The notes below the pieces were generated by a model. That model was not told where the DNA came from. It made no database searches and saw nothing but the letters and a program-made list of their open reading frames with translations. This document shows positions 11,901 to 24,509 of a stretch of 64,000 nucleotides of DNA, piece after piece. The position numbers were made by a program, and so were the translations under genes. Origin of the DNA: Eutreptiella sp. 'Long Island Sound 2002' (lineage: Eukaryota; Euglenozoa; Euglenophyceae; Eutreptiales; Eutreptiaceae). The stretch's first letter is position 1. Each line of letters opens with the position of its first letter. The DNA lies in NCBI GenBank assembly GCA_964036045.1, contig OZ038382.1, positions 39,944,090 through 40,008,089 on the forward strand, in the 5' to 3' direction.

Positions 11901-13983
11901 GTATGGTATGGTATGGCTTGGTGCGAGAGCCAGGTGCTTTCATAATGAAGTGCGGTGATACCTGTCGACACAATATCTCAAAATTGAATTCGGGACTTTC
12001 TGTCAAGTTATTGCAGCTCCCCCTTCAGGGTTCCGGGAAGGCATTAGGCGACAATTTAGAAGGGGCATGTTCCATATTTTTGCAAAAAAGTCTCATTTTG
12101 GTACGCCACATTTATTAGATTTTCAGGTTGCTGCGTGGTGGTTGGCTAGGCTGTACGCGTGCTTTCGTAAAGTGGCACCCTTGACCCTACCCGTTGAAGT
12201 TTTCGCTTTGGTCTACTGCCACCACACACCCACACTGCCATTGCACCCCCCGCCACCCCCGCGCGCGCGCTCGCTCGCCTCGTCTCGTCAAGCCAAGGCA
12301 TGGCTGGCTTGGCTTGGCATGGTATGGTATGGTATGGCTTGGTGCGAGAGCCAGGTGCTTGCATAATGAAGTGCGGTGATACTTGCCGACACAATATCTC
12401 AAAATTGAATCAGGGACTTTCTGTCAAGTTATTGCAGCTCCCCCTTCAGGGTTCCGGGAAGGCATTAGGTGACAATTTAGAAGGGGCATGTTCCATATTT
12501 TTGCAAAAAAGTTTCATTTTGGTACGCCACATTTATTGGATTTTCAGGTTGCTGAGTGGTGGTTGGCTAGGCTGTACGCGTGCTTTCGTAAAGTGGCACC
12601 TTTGGCCCTACCCGTTGAAGTTTTCGCTTTGGTCCACTGCCACCACACACCCACACTGCCATTGCACCCCCCGCCACCCCCGCGCGCGCGCTCGCTCGCC
12701 TCGTCTCGTCAAGCCAAGGCATGGCTGGCTTGGCTTGGCATGGTATGGTATGGTATGGCTTGGTGCGAGAGCCAGGTGCTTTCATAATGAAGTGCGGTGA
12801 TACTTGCCGAGACAATATCTCAAAATTGAATTCGGGACTTTCTGTCAAGTTATTGCAGCTCCCCCTTCAGGGTTCCGGGAAGGCATTAGGCGACAATTTA
12901 GAAGGGGCATGTTCCATATTTTTGCAAAAAAGTTTCATTTTGGTACGCCACATTTATTGGATTTTCAGGTTGCTGCGTGGTGGTTGGCTAGGCTGTACGC
13001 GTGCTTTCGTAAAGTGGCACCTTTGGTTCTACCCGTTGAAGTTTTCGCTTTGGTCCACTGCCACCACAGACCCACACTGCCATTGCACCCCCCGCCACCC
13101 CCGCGCGCGCGCTCGCTCGCCTCGTCTCGTCAAGCCAAGGCATGGCTGGCTTGGCTTGGCATGGTATGGTATGGTATGGCTTGGTGCGAGAGCCAGGTGC
13201 TTTCATAATGAAGTGCGGTGATACTTGCCGAGACAATATCTCAAAATTGAATCCGGGACTTTCTGTCAAGTTATTGCAGCTCCCCCTTCAGGGTTCCGGG
13301 AAGGCATTAGGCGACAATTTAGAAGGGGCATGTTCCATATTTTTGCAAAAAAGTTTCATTTTGGTACGCCACATTTATTGGATTTTCAGGTTGCTGCGTG
13401 GTGGTTGGCTAGGCTGTACGCGTGCTTTCGTAAAGTGGCACCTTTGGCCCTACCCGTTGAAGTTTTCGCTTTGGTCCACTGCCACCACACACCCACACTG
13501 CCATTGCACCCCCCGCCACCCCCGCGCGCGCGCTCGCTCGCCTCGTCTCGTCAAGCCAAGGCATGGCTGGCTTGGCTTGGCATGGTATGGTATGGTATGG
13601 CTTGGTGCGAGAGCCAGGTGCTTTCATAATGAAGTGCGGTGATACTTGCCGACACAATATCTACAAATTGAAATCAGGACTTTCTGTCAAGTTATTGCAG
13701 CTCCCCCTTCAGGGTTCCGGGAAGGCATTAGGCGACAATTTAGAAGGGGCATGTTCCATATTTTTGCAAAAAAGTTTCATTTTGGTACGCCACATCCATT
13801 GGATTTTCAGGTTGCTGCGTGGTGGTTGTCTAGGCTGTACGCGTGCTTTCGTAAAGTGGCACCTTTGGCCCTACCCGTTGAAGTTTTCGCTTTGGTCCAC
13901 TGCCACCACACACCCACACTGCCAGTGCACCCCCCGCCACCCCCGCGCGCGCGCTCGCTCGCCTCGTCTTGTCAAGCCAAGGC

Positions 13984-16509
13984 ATGGCTGGCTTGGCTTG
14001 GCATGGTATGGTATCGTATGGCTTGGTGCGAGAGCCAGGTGCTTTCATAATGAAGTGCGGTGATACTTGCCGAGACAATATCTCAAAATTGAATTCGGGA
14101 CTTTCTGTCAAGTTATTGCAGCTCCCCCTTCAGGGTTCCGGGAACGCATTAGGTGACAATTTAGAAGGGGCATGTTCCATATTTTTGCAAAAAAGTTGCA
14201 TTTTGGTACGCCACATTTATTGGATTTTCAGGTTGCTGCGTGGTGGTTGGCTAGGCTGTACGCGTGCTTTCGTAAAGTGGCACCTTTGGCCCTACCCGTT
14301 GAAGTTTTCGCTTTGGTCCACTGCCACCACACACCCACACTGCCATTGCACCCCCCGCCACCCCCGCGCGCGCGCTCGCTCGCCTCGTCTCGTCAAGCCA
14401 AGGCATGGCTGGCTTGGCTTGGCATGGTATGGTATGGTATGGCTTGGTGCGAGAGCCAGGTGCTTTCATAATGAAGTGCGGTGATACTTGCCGAGACAAT
14501 ATCTCAAAATTGAAATCGGGACTTTCTGTCAAGTTATTGCAGCTCCCCCTTCAGGGTTCCGGGAAGGCATTAGGCGACAATTTAGAAGGGGCATGTTCCA
14601 TATTTTTGCAAAAAAGTTTCATTTTGGTACGCGACATTTATTGGATTTTCAGGTTGCTGCGTGGTGGTTGGCTAGGCTGTACGCGTGCTTTCGTAAAGTG
14701 GCACCTTTGGCCCTACCCGTTGAAGTTTTCGCTTTGGTCCACTGCCACCACACACCCACACTGCCATTGCACCCCCCGCCACCCCCGCGCGCGCGCTCGC
14801 CCGCCTCGTCTCGTCAAGCCAAGGCATGGCTGGCTTGGCTTGGCATGGTATGGTATGGTATGGCTTGGTGCGAGAGCCAGGTGCTTTCATAATGAAGTGC
14901 GGTGATACTTGCCGAGACAATATCTCAAAATTGAATTTGGGACTTTCTGTCAAGTTATTGCAGCTCCCCTTTCAGGGTTCCGGGAAGGCATTAGGCGACA
15001 ATTTAGAAGGGGCATGTTCCATATTTTTGCAAAAAAGTTTCATTTTGGTACGCCACATTTATTGGATTTTCAGGTTGCTGCGTGGTGGTTGGCTAGGCTG
15101 TACGCGTGCTTTCGTAAAGTGGCACCTTTGGCCCTACCCGTTGAAGTTTTCGCTTTGGTCCACTGCCACCACACACCCACACTGCCATTGCACCCCCCGC
15201 CACCCCCGCGCGCCCGCTCGCTCGCCTCGTCTCGTCAAGCCAAGGCATGGCTGGCTTGGCTTGGCATGGTATGGTATGGTATGGCTTGGTGCGAGAGCCA
15301 GGTGCTTTCATAATGAAGTGCGGTGATACTTGCCGAGACAATATCTCAAAATTGAAATCGGGACTTTCTGTCAAGTTATTGCAGCTCCCCCTTCAGGGTT
15401 CCGGGAAGGCATTAGGCGACAATTTAGAAGGGGCATGTTCCATATTTTTGCAAAAAAGTTTCATTTTGGTACGCCACATTTATTGGATTTTCAGGTTGCT
15501 GCGTGGTGGTTGGCTAGGCTGTACGCGTGCTTTCGTAAAGTGGTACCTTTGGCCCTACCCGTTGAAGTTTTCGCTTTGGTCCACTGCCACCACACACCCA
15601 CACTGCCATTGCACCCCCCGCCACCCCCGCGCGCGCGCTCGCTCGCCTCGTTTCGTCAAGCCAAGGCATGGCTGGCTTGGCTTGGCATGGTATGGTATGG
15701 TATGGCTTGGTGCGAGAGCCAGGTGCTTTCATAATGAAGTGCGGTGATACTTGCCGAGACAATATCTCAAAATTGAATTCGGGACTTTCTGTCAAGTTAT
15801 TGCAGCTCCCCCTTCAGGGTTCCGGGAAGGCATTAGGCGACAATTTAGAAGGGGCATGTTCCATATTTTTGCAAAAAAGTTTCATTTTTGTACGCCACAT
15901 TTATTGGATTTTCTGGTTGCTGCGTGGTGGTTGGCTAGGCTGTACGCGTGCTTTCGTAAAGTGGCACCTTTGGCCCTACCCGTTGAAGTTTTCGCTTTGG
16001 TCCACTGCCACCACACACCCACACTGCCATTGCACCCCCCGCCACCCCCGCGCGCGCGCTCGCTCGCCTCGTCTCGTCAAGCCAAGGCATGGCTGGCTTG
16101 GCTTGGCATGGTATGGTATCGTATGGCTTGGTGCGAGAGCCAGGTGCTTTCATAATGAAGTGCGGTGATACCTGCCGAGACAATATCTCAAAATTGAATT
16201 CGGGACTTTCTGTCAAGTTATTGCAGCTCCCCCTTCAGGGTTCCGGGAAGGCATTAGGCGACAATTTAGAAGGGGCATGTTCCATATTTTTGCAAAAAAG
16301 TTTCATTCTGGTACGCCACATTTATTGGATTTTCAGGTTGCTGCGTGGTGGTTGGCTAGGCTGTACGCGTGCTTTCGTAAAGTGGCACCTTTGGCCCTAC
16401 CCGTTGAGGTCTTCGCTTTGGTCCACTGCCACCACACACCCACACTGCCATTGCACCCCCCGTCACCCCCGCGCGCGCGCTCGCTCGCCTCGTCTCGTCA
16501 AGCCAAGGC
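13984..16509 (+). repeat. Run of six consecutive GAGACAAT-type monomers
   Basis: Monomers starting at 13984, 14405, 14826, 15247, 15668 and 16089 all carry GCCGAGACAATATC where the majority has GCCGACACAATATC. The first and last of the six also share TATCGTATGG in the pentamer tract. The cluster suggests local amplification or conversion of one variant. The same variant recurs singly in higher-order units further right (for example 18616, 19879, 21142, 22405 and 23668). Confidence 0.8.
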
Positions 16510-17351
16510 ATGGCTGGCTTGGCTTGGCATGGTATGGTATGGTATGGCTTGGTGCGAGAGCCAGGTGCTTTCATAATGAAGTGCGGTGATACTTGCCGAC
16601 ACAATATCTCAAAATTGAATTCGGGACATTCTGTCAAGTTATTGCAGCTCCCCCTTCAGGGTTCCGGGAAGGCATTAGGCGACAATTTAGAAGGGGCATG
16701 TTCCATATTTTTGCAAAAAAGTTTCATTCTGGTGCGCCACATTTATTGGATTTTCAGGTTGCTGCGTGGTGGTTGGCTAGGCTGTACGCGTGCTTTCGTA
16801 AAGTGGCACCTTTGGCCCTACCCGTTGAAGTTTTCGCTTTGGTCCACTGCCACCACACACCCACACTGCCATTGCACCCCCCGCCACCCCCGCGCGCGCG
16901 CTCGCTCGCCTCGTCTCGTCAAGCCAAGGCATGGCTGGCTTGGCTTGGCATGGTATGGTATGGTATGGCTTGGTGCGAGAGCCAGGTGCTTTCATAATGA
17001 AGTGCGGTGATACTTGCCGACACAATATCTCAAAATTGAAATCGGGACTTTCTGTCAAGTTATTGCAGCTCCCCCTTCAGGGTTCCCGGAAGACATTAGG
17101 CGACAATTTAGAAGGGGCATGTTCCATGTTTTTGCAAAAAAATTTCATTTTGGTACGCCACATTTATTGGATTTTCAGGTTGCTGCGTGGTGGTTGGCTA
17201 GGCTGTACGCGTGCTTTCGTAAAGTGGCACCTTTGGCCCTACCCGTTGAAGTTTTCGCTTTGGTCCACTGCCACCACACACCCACACTGCCATTGCACCC
17301 CCCGCCACCCCCGCGCGCGCGCTCGCTCGCCTCGTCTCGTCAAGCCAAGGC

Positions 17352-17773
17352 ATGGCTGGCTTGGCTTGGCATGGTATGGTATGGTATGGCTTGGTGCGAG
17401 AGCCAGGTGCTTTCATAATGAAGTGCGGTTATACTTGCCGACACAATATCTCCAAATTGAATTCGGGACTTTCTGTCAAGTTATTGCAGCTCCCCCTTCA
17501 GGGTTCCGGGAAGGCATTAGGCGACAATTTAGAATGGGGCATGTTCCATATTTTTGCAAAAAAGTTTCATTTTGGTACGCCACATTTATTGGATTTTCAG
17601 GTTGCTGCGTGGTGGTTGGCTAGGCTGTACGCGTGCTTTCGTAAAGTGGCACCTTTGGCCCTACCCGTTGAAGTTTTCGCTTTGGTCCACTGCCACCACA
17701 CACCCACACTGCCATTGCACCCCCCGCCACCCCCGCGCGCGCGCTCGCTCGCCTCGTCTCGTCAAGCCAAGGC
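17352..17773 (+). repeat. 422-bp monomer with 1-bp insertion
   Basis: TTTAGAATGGGGCATG replaces TTTAGAAGGGGCATG (one extra T at about 17535), and GCGGTTATAC replaces GCGGTGATAC, removing the TGA that normally ends plus-strand frames. As a result artefactual open frames of 230 and 162 codons cross this copy. It is unique in the window. Confidence 0.9.
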
Positions 17774-20299
17774 ATGGCTGGCTTGGCTTGGCATGGTATG
17801 GTATGGTATGGCTTGGTGCGAGAGCCAGGTGCTTTCATAATGAAGTGCGGTGATACTTGCCGACACAATATCTCAAAATTGAATTCGGGACTTTCTGTCA
17901 AGTTATTGCAGCTCCCCCTTCAGGGTTCCGGGAAGGCATTAGGCGACAATTTAGAAGGGGCATGTTCCATATTTTTGCAAAAAAGTTTCATTTTGGTACG
18001 CCACATTTATTGGATTTTCAGGTTGCTGCGTGGTGGTTGGCTAGGCTGTACGCGTGCTTTCGTAAAGTGGCACCTTTGGCCCTACCCGTTGAAGTTTTCG
18101 CTTTGGTCCACTGCCACCACACACCCACACTGCCATTGCACCCCCCGCCACCCCCGCGCGCGCGCTCGCTCGCCTCGTCTCGTCAAGCCAAGGCATGGCT
18201 GGCTTGGCTTGGCATGGTATGGTATGGTATGGCTTGGTGCGAGAGCCAGGTGCTTTCATAATGAAGTGCAGTGATACTTGCCGACACAATATCTCAAAAT
18301 TGAATTCGGGACATTCTGTCAAGTTATTGCAGCTCCCCCTTCAGGGTTCCGGGAAGGCATTAGGCGACAATTTAGAAGGGGCATGTTCCATATTGTTGCA
18401 AAAAAAGTTCATTTTGGTACGCCACATTTATTGGATTTTCAGGTTGCTGCGTGGTGGTTGGCTAGGCTGTACGCGTGCTTTCGTAAAGTGGCACCTTTGG
18501 CCCTACCCGTTGAAGTTTTCGCTTTGGTCCACTGCCACCACACACCCACACAGCCATTGCACCCCCCGCCACCCCCGCGCGCGCGCTCGCTCGCCTCGTC
18601 TCGTCAAGCCAAGGCATGGCTGGCTTGGCTTGGCATGGTATGGTATGGTATGGCTTGGTGCGAGAGCCAGGTGCTTTCATAATGAAGTGCGGTGATACCT
18701 GCCGAGACAATATCTCAAAATTGAATTCGGGACTTTCTGTCAAGTTATTGCAGCTCCCCCTTCAGGGTTCCGGGAAGGCATTAGGCGACAATTTAGAAGG
18801 GGCATGTTCCATAGTTTTGCAAAAAAGTTTCATTTTGGTACGCCACATTTATTGGATTTTCAGGTTGCTGCGTGGTGGTTGGCTAGGCTGTACGCGTGCT
18901 TTCGTAAAGTGGCACCTTTGGCCCTACCCGTTGAAGTTTTCGCTTTGGTCCACTGCCACCACACACCCACACTGCCATTGCACCCCCCGCCACCCCCGCG
19001 CGCGCGCTCGCTCGCCTCGTCTCGTCAAGCCAAGGCATGGCTGGCTTGGCTTGGCATGGTATGGTATGGTATGGCTTGGTGCGAGAGCCAGGTGCTTTCA
19101 TAATGAAGTGCAGTGATACTTGCCGACACAATATCTCAAAATTGAATTCGGGACATTCTGTCAAGTTATTGCAGCTCCCCCTTCAGGGTTCCGGGAACGC
19201 ATTAGGCGAGAATTTAGAAGGGGCATGTTCCATATTTTTGCCAAAAAGTTTCATTCTGGTACGCCACATTTATTGGATTTTCAGGTTGCTGCGTGGTGGT
19301 TGGCTAGGCTGTACGCGTGCTTTCGTAAAGTGGCACCTTTGGCCCTACCCGTTGAAGTTTTCGCTTTGGTCCACTGCCACCACACACCCACACTGCCATT
19401 GCACCCCCCGCCACCCCCGCGCGCGCGCTCGCTCGCCTCGTCTCGTCAAGCCAAGGCATGGCTGGCTTGGCTTGGCATGGTATGGTATCGTATGGCTTGG
19501 TGCGAGAGCCAGGTGCTTTCATAATGAAGTGCGGTGATACCTGCCGACACAATATCTCAAAATTGAATTCGGGACATTCTGTCAAGTTATTGCAGCTCCC
19601 CCTTCAGGGTTCCGGGAAGGCATTAGGCGACAATTTAGAAGGGGCATGTTCCATATTTTTGCAAAAAAGTTTCATTTTGGTACGCCACATTTATTAGATT
19701 TTCAGGTTGCTGCGTGGTGGTTGGCTAGGCTGTACGCGTGCTTTCGTAAAGTGGCACCTTTGGCCCTACCCGTTGAAGTTTTCGCTTTGGTCCACTGCCA
19801 CCACACACCCACACTGCCATTGCACCCCCCGCCACCCCCGCGCGCGCGCTCGCTTGCCTCGTCTCGTCAAGCCAAGGCATGGCTGGCTTGGCTTGGCATG
19901 GTATGGTATGGTATGGCTTGGTGCGAGAGCCAGGTGCTTTCATAATGAAGTGCGGTGATACCTGCCGAGACAATATCTCAAAATTGAATTCGGGACTTTC
20001 TGTCAAGTTATTGCAGCTCCCCCTTCAGGGTTCCGGGAAGGCATTAGGCGACAATTTAGAAGGGGCATGTTCCATATTTTTGCAAAAAAGTTTCATTTTG
20101 GTACGCCACATTTATTGGATTTTCAGGTTGCTGCGTGGTGGTTGGCTAGGCTGTACGCGTGCTTTCGTAAAGTGGCACCTTTGGCCCTACCCGTTGAAGT
20201 TTTCGCTTTGGTCCACTGCCACCACACACCCACACTGCCATTGCACCCCCCGCCACCCCCGCGCGCGCGCTCGCTCGCCTCGTCTCGTCAAGCCAAGGC

Positions 20300-21562
20300 A
20301 TGGCTGGCTTGGCTTGGCATGGTATGGTATGGTATGGCTTGGTGCGAGAGCCAGGTGCTTTCATAATGAAGTGCAGTGATACTTGCCGACACAATATCTC
20401 AAAATTGAATTCGGGACATTCTGTCAAGTTATTGCAGCTCCCCCTTCAGGGTTTCGGGAAGGCATTAGGCGAGAATTTAGAAGGGGCATGTTCCATATTT
20501 TTGCAAAAAAGTTTCATTCTGGTACGCCACATTTATTGGATTTTCAGGTTGCTGCGTGGTGGTTGGCTAGGCTGTACGCGTGCTTTCGTAAAGTGGCACC
20601 TTTGGCCCTACCCGTTGAAGTTTTCGCTTTGGTCCACTGCCACCACACACCCACACTGCCATTGCACCCCCCGCCACCCCCGCGCGCGCGCTCGCTCGCC
20701 TCGTCTCGTCAAGCCAAGGCATGGCTGGCTTGGCTTGGCATGGTATGGTATCGTATGGCTTGGTGCGAGAGCCAGGTGCTTTCATAATGAAGTGCGGTGA
20801 TACCTGCCGACACAATATCTCAAAATTGAATTCGGGACATTCTGTCAAGTTATTGCAGCTCCCCCTTCAGGGTTCCGGGAAGGCATTAGGCGACAATTTA
20901 GAAGGGGCATGTTCCATATTTTTGCAAAAAAGTTTCATTTTGGTACGCCACATTTATTAGATTTTCAGGTTGCTGCGTGGTGGTTGGCTAGGCTGTACGC
21001 GTGCTTTCGTAAAGTGGCACCTTTGGCCCTACCCGTTGAAGTTTTCGCTTTGGTCAACTGCCACCACACACCCACACTGCCATTGCACCCCCCGCCACCC
21101 CCGCGCGCGCGCTCGCTTGCCTCGTCTCGTCAAGCCAAGGCATGGCTGGCTTGGCTTGGCATGGTATGGTATGGTATGGCTTGGTGCGAGAGCCAGGTGC
21201 TTTCATAATGAAGTGCGGTGATACCTGCCGAGACAATATCTCAAAATTGAATTCGGGACTTTCTGTCAAGTTATTGCAGCTCCCCCTTCAGGGTTCCGGG
21301 AAGGCATTAGGCGACAATTTAGAAGGGGCATGTTCCATATTTTTGCAAAAAAATTTCATTTTGGTACGCCACATTTATTGGATTTTCAGGTTGCTGCGTG
21401 GTGGTTGGCTAGGCTGTACGCGTGCTTTCGTAAAGTGGCACCTTTGGCCCTACCCGTTGAAGTTTTCGCTTTGGTCCACTGCCACCACACACCCACACTG
21501 CCATTGCACCCCCCGCCACCCCCGCGCGCGCGCTCGCTCGCCTCGTCTCGTCAAGCCAAGGC
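20300..21562 (+). repeat. Three-monomer higher-order unit, copy 2 (no difference from copy 3 found)
   Basis: I found no difference between this 1263-bp copy and the next one (21563-22825) at any diagnostic position compared. Private alleles shared only by these two include GGTTTCGGG (20451 and 21714), TTTGGTCAACTG (about 21051 and 22314) and GCAAAAAAATTTC (about 21346 and 22609). Copies 1 and 4 lack the first two. This is therefore the youngest duplication visible in the block. Confidence 0.85.
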
Positions 21563-22825
21563 ATGGCTGGCTTGGCTTGGCATGGTATGGTATGGTATGG
21601 CTTGGTGCGAGAGCCAGGTGCTTTCATAATGAAGTGCAGTGATACTTGCCGACACAATATCTCAAAATTGAATTCGGGACATTCTGTCAAGTTATTGCAG
21701 CTCCCCCTTCAGGGTTTCGGGAAGGCATTAGGCGAGAATTTAGAAGGGGCATGTTCCATATTTTTGCAAAAAAGTTTCATTCTGGTACGCCACATTTATT
21801 GGATTTTCAGGTTGCTGCGTGGTGGTTGGCTAGGCTGTACGCGTGCTTTCGTAAAGTGGCACCTTTGGCCCTACCCGTTGAAGTTTTCGCTTTGGTCCAC
21901 TGCCACCACACACCCACACTGCCATTGCACCCCCCGCCACCCCCGCGCGCGCGCTCGCTCGCCTCGTCTCGTCAAGCCAAGGCATGGCTGGCTTGGCTTG
22001 GCATGGTATGGTATCGTATGGCTTGGTGCGAGAGCCAGGTGCTTTCATAATGAAGTGCGGTGATACCTGCCGACACAATATCTCAAAATTGAATTCGGGA
22101 CATTCTGTCAAGTTATTGCAGCTCCCCCTTCAGGGTTCCGGGAAGGCATTAGGCGACAATTTAGAAGGGGCATGTTCCATATTTTTGCAAAAAAGTTTCA
22201 TTTTGGTACGCCACATTTATTAGATTTTCAGGTTGCTGCGTGGTGGTTGGCTAGGCTGTACGCGTGCTTTCGTAAAGTGGCACCTTTGGCCCTACCCGTT
22301 GAAGTTTTCGCTTTGGTCAACTGCCACCACACACCCACACTGCCATTGCACCCCCCGCCACCCCCGCGCGCGCGCTCGCTTGCCTCGTCTCGTCAAGCCA
22401 AGGCATGGCTGGCTTGGCTTGGCATGGTATGGTATGGTATGGCTTGGTGCGAGAGCCAGGTGCTTTCATAATGAAGTGCGGTGATACCTGCCGAGACAAT
22501 ATCTCAAAATTGAATTCGGGACTTTCTGTCAAGTTATTGCAGCTCCCCCTTCAGGGTTCCGGGAAGGCATTAGGCGACAATTTAGAAGGGGCATGTTCCA
22601 TATTTTTGCAAAAAAATTTCATTTTGGTACGCCACATTTATTGGATTTTCAGGTTGCTGCGTGGTGGTTGGCTAGGCTGTACGCGTGCTTTCGTAAAGTG
22701 GCACCTTTGGCCCTACCCGTTGAAGTTTTCGCTTTGGTCCACTGCCACCACACACCCACACTGCCATTGCACCCCCCGCCACCCCCGCGCGCGCGCTCGC
22801 TCGCCTCGTCTCGTCAAGCCAAGGC
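21563..22825 (+). repeat. Three-monomer higher-order unit, copy 3
   Basis: Tandem duplicate of 20300-21562 with the same private alleles. The following copy 4 (22826-24088) reverts to GGTTCCGGG and GGTCCACTG and adds GGCATGATATGG, GTCCAGTTTTTGC and CGCGCCCGC in its last monomer. The amplified segment that made copies 2 and 3 therefore ends at or near 22825. Confidence 0.85.
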
Positions 22826-24509
22826 ATGGCTGGCTTGGCTTGGCATGGTATGGTATGGTATGGCTTGGTGCGAGAGCCAGGTGCTTTCATAATGAAGTGC
22901 AGTGATACTTGCCGACACAATATCTCAAAATTGAATTCGGGACATTCTGTCAAGTTATTGCAGCTCCCCCTTCAGGGTTCCGGGAAGGCATTAGGCGAGA
23001 ATTTAGAAGGGGCATGTTCCATATTTTTGCAAAAAAGTTTCATTCTGGTACGCCACATTTATTGGATTTTCAGGTTGCTGCGTGGTGGTTGGCTAGGCTG
23101 TACGCGTGCTTTCGTAAAGTGGCACCTTTGGCCCTACCCGTTGAAGTTTTCGCTTTGGTCCACTGCCACCACACACCCACACTGCCATTGCACCCCCCGC
23201 CACCCCCGCGCGCGCGCTCGCTCGCCTCGTCTCGTCAAGCCAAGGCATGGCTGGCTTGGCTTGGCATGGTATGGTATCGTATGGCTTGGTGCGAGAGCCA
23301 GGTGCTTTCATAATGAAGTGCGGTGATACCTGCCGACACAATATCTCAAAATTGAATTCGGGACATTCTGTCAAGTTATTGCAGCTCCCCCTTCAGGGTT
23401 CCGGGAAGGCATTAGGCGACAATTTAGAAGGGGCATGTTCCATATTTTTGCAAAAAAGTTTCATTTTGGTACGCCACATTTATTAGATTTTCAGGTTGCT
23501 GCGTGGTGGTTGGCTAGGCTGTACGCGTGCTTTCGTAAAGTGGCACCTTTGGCCCTACCCGTTGAAGTTTTCGCTTTGGTCCACTGCCACCACACACCCA
23601 CACTGCCATTGCACCCCCCGCCACCCCCGCGCGCGCGCTCGCTTGCCTCGTCTCGTCAAGCCAAGGCATGGCTGGCTTGGCTTGGCATGATATGGTATGG
23701 TATGGCTTGGTGCGAGAGCCAGGTGCTTTCATAATGAAGTGCGGTGATACCTGCCGAGACAATATCTCAAAATTGAATTCGGGACTTTCTGTCCAGTTTT
23801 TGCAGCTCCCCCTTCAGGGTTCCGGGAAGGCATTAGGCGACAATTTAGAAGGGGCATGTTCCATATTTTTGCAAAAAAGTTTCATTTTGGTACGCCACAT
23901 TTATTGGATTTTCAGGTTGCTGCGTGGTGGTTGGCTAGGCTGTACGCGTGCTTTCGTAAAGTGGCACCTTTGGCCCTACCCGTTGAAGTTTTCGCTTTGG
24001 TCCACTGCCACCACACACCCACACTGCCATTGCACCCCCCGCCACCCCCGCGCGCCCGCTCGCTCGCCTCGTCTCGTCAAGCCAAGACATGGCTGGCTTG
24101 GCTTGGCATGGTATGGTATGGTATGGCTTGGTGCGAGAGCCAGGTGCTTTCATAATGAAGTGCGGTGATACTTGCCGACACAATATCTCAAAATTGAATT
24201 CGGGACATTCTGTCAAGTTATTGCAGCTCCCCCTTCAGGGTTCCGGGAAGGCATTAGGCGAGAATTTAGAAGGGGCATGTTCCATATTTTTGCAAAAAAG
24301 TTTCATTCTGGTACGCCACATTTATTGGATTTTCAGGTTGCTGCGTGGTGGTTGGCTAGGCTGTACGCGTGCTTTCGTAAAGTGGCACCTTTGGCCCTAC
24401 CCGTTGAAGTTTTCGCTTTGGTCCACTGCCACCACACACCCACACTGCCATTGCACCCCCCGCCACCCCCGCGCGCGCGCTCGCTCGCCTCGTCTCGTCA
24501 AGCCAAGGC

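Larger units (their letters stand above)
9774..19036 (+). repeat. Mostly monomeric stretch of the array
   Basis: Twenty-two monomers without a clear repeating higher-order order. Scattered changes are mostly private to single copies, for example AAGCGGAGG near 11028-11036, TTTCAGAATG near 11096-11105, CTTGCATAATG near 12359, TTTGGTTCTACC near 13023 and CACATCCATTGG near 13793. One 422-bp copy lies at 17352-17773. I see no gene or other element in this 9 kb. Confidence 0.8.
19037..24088 (+). repeat. Three-monomer (1263-bp) higher-order repeat, four tandem copies
   Basis: Copies are 19037-20299, 20300-21562, 21563-22825 and 22826-24088. Each has the same order of three marked monomers. The first has AAGTGCAGTGATAC, GGGACATTCTG and GGCGAGAATTT. 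The second has TATCGTATGG, GGGACATTCTG, TTTATTAGATT and ends with CGCTTGCC. The third has GCCGAGACAAT. A partial fifth copy starts at 24089 (GGGACATTCTG and GGCGAGAATTT, without GTGCAGTG). The two monomers before the block (18195 and 18616) resemble the first and third members without the second, a likely precursor arrangement. Confidence 0.9.
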
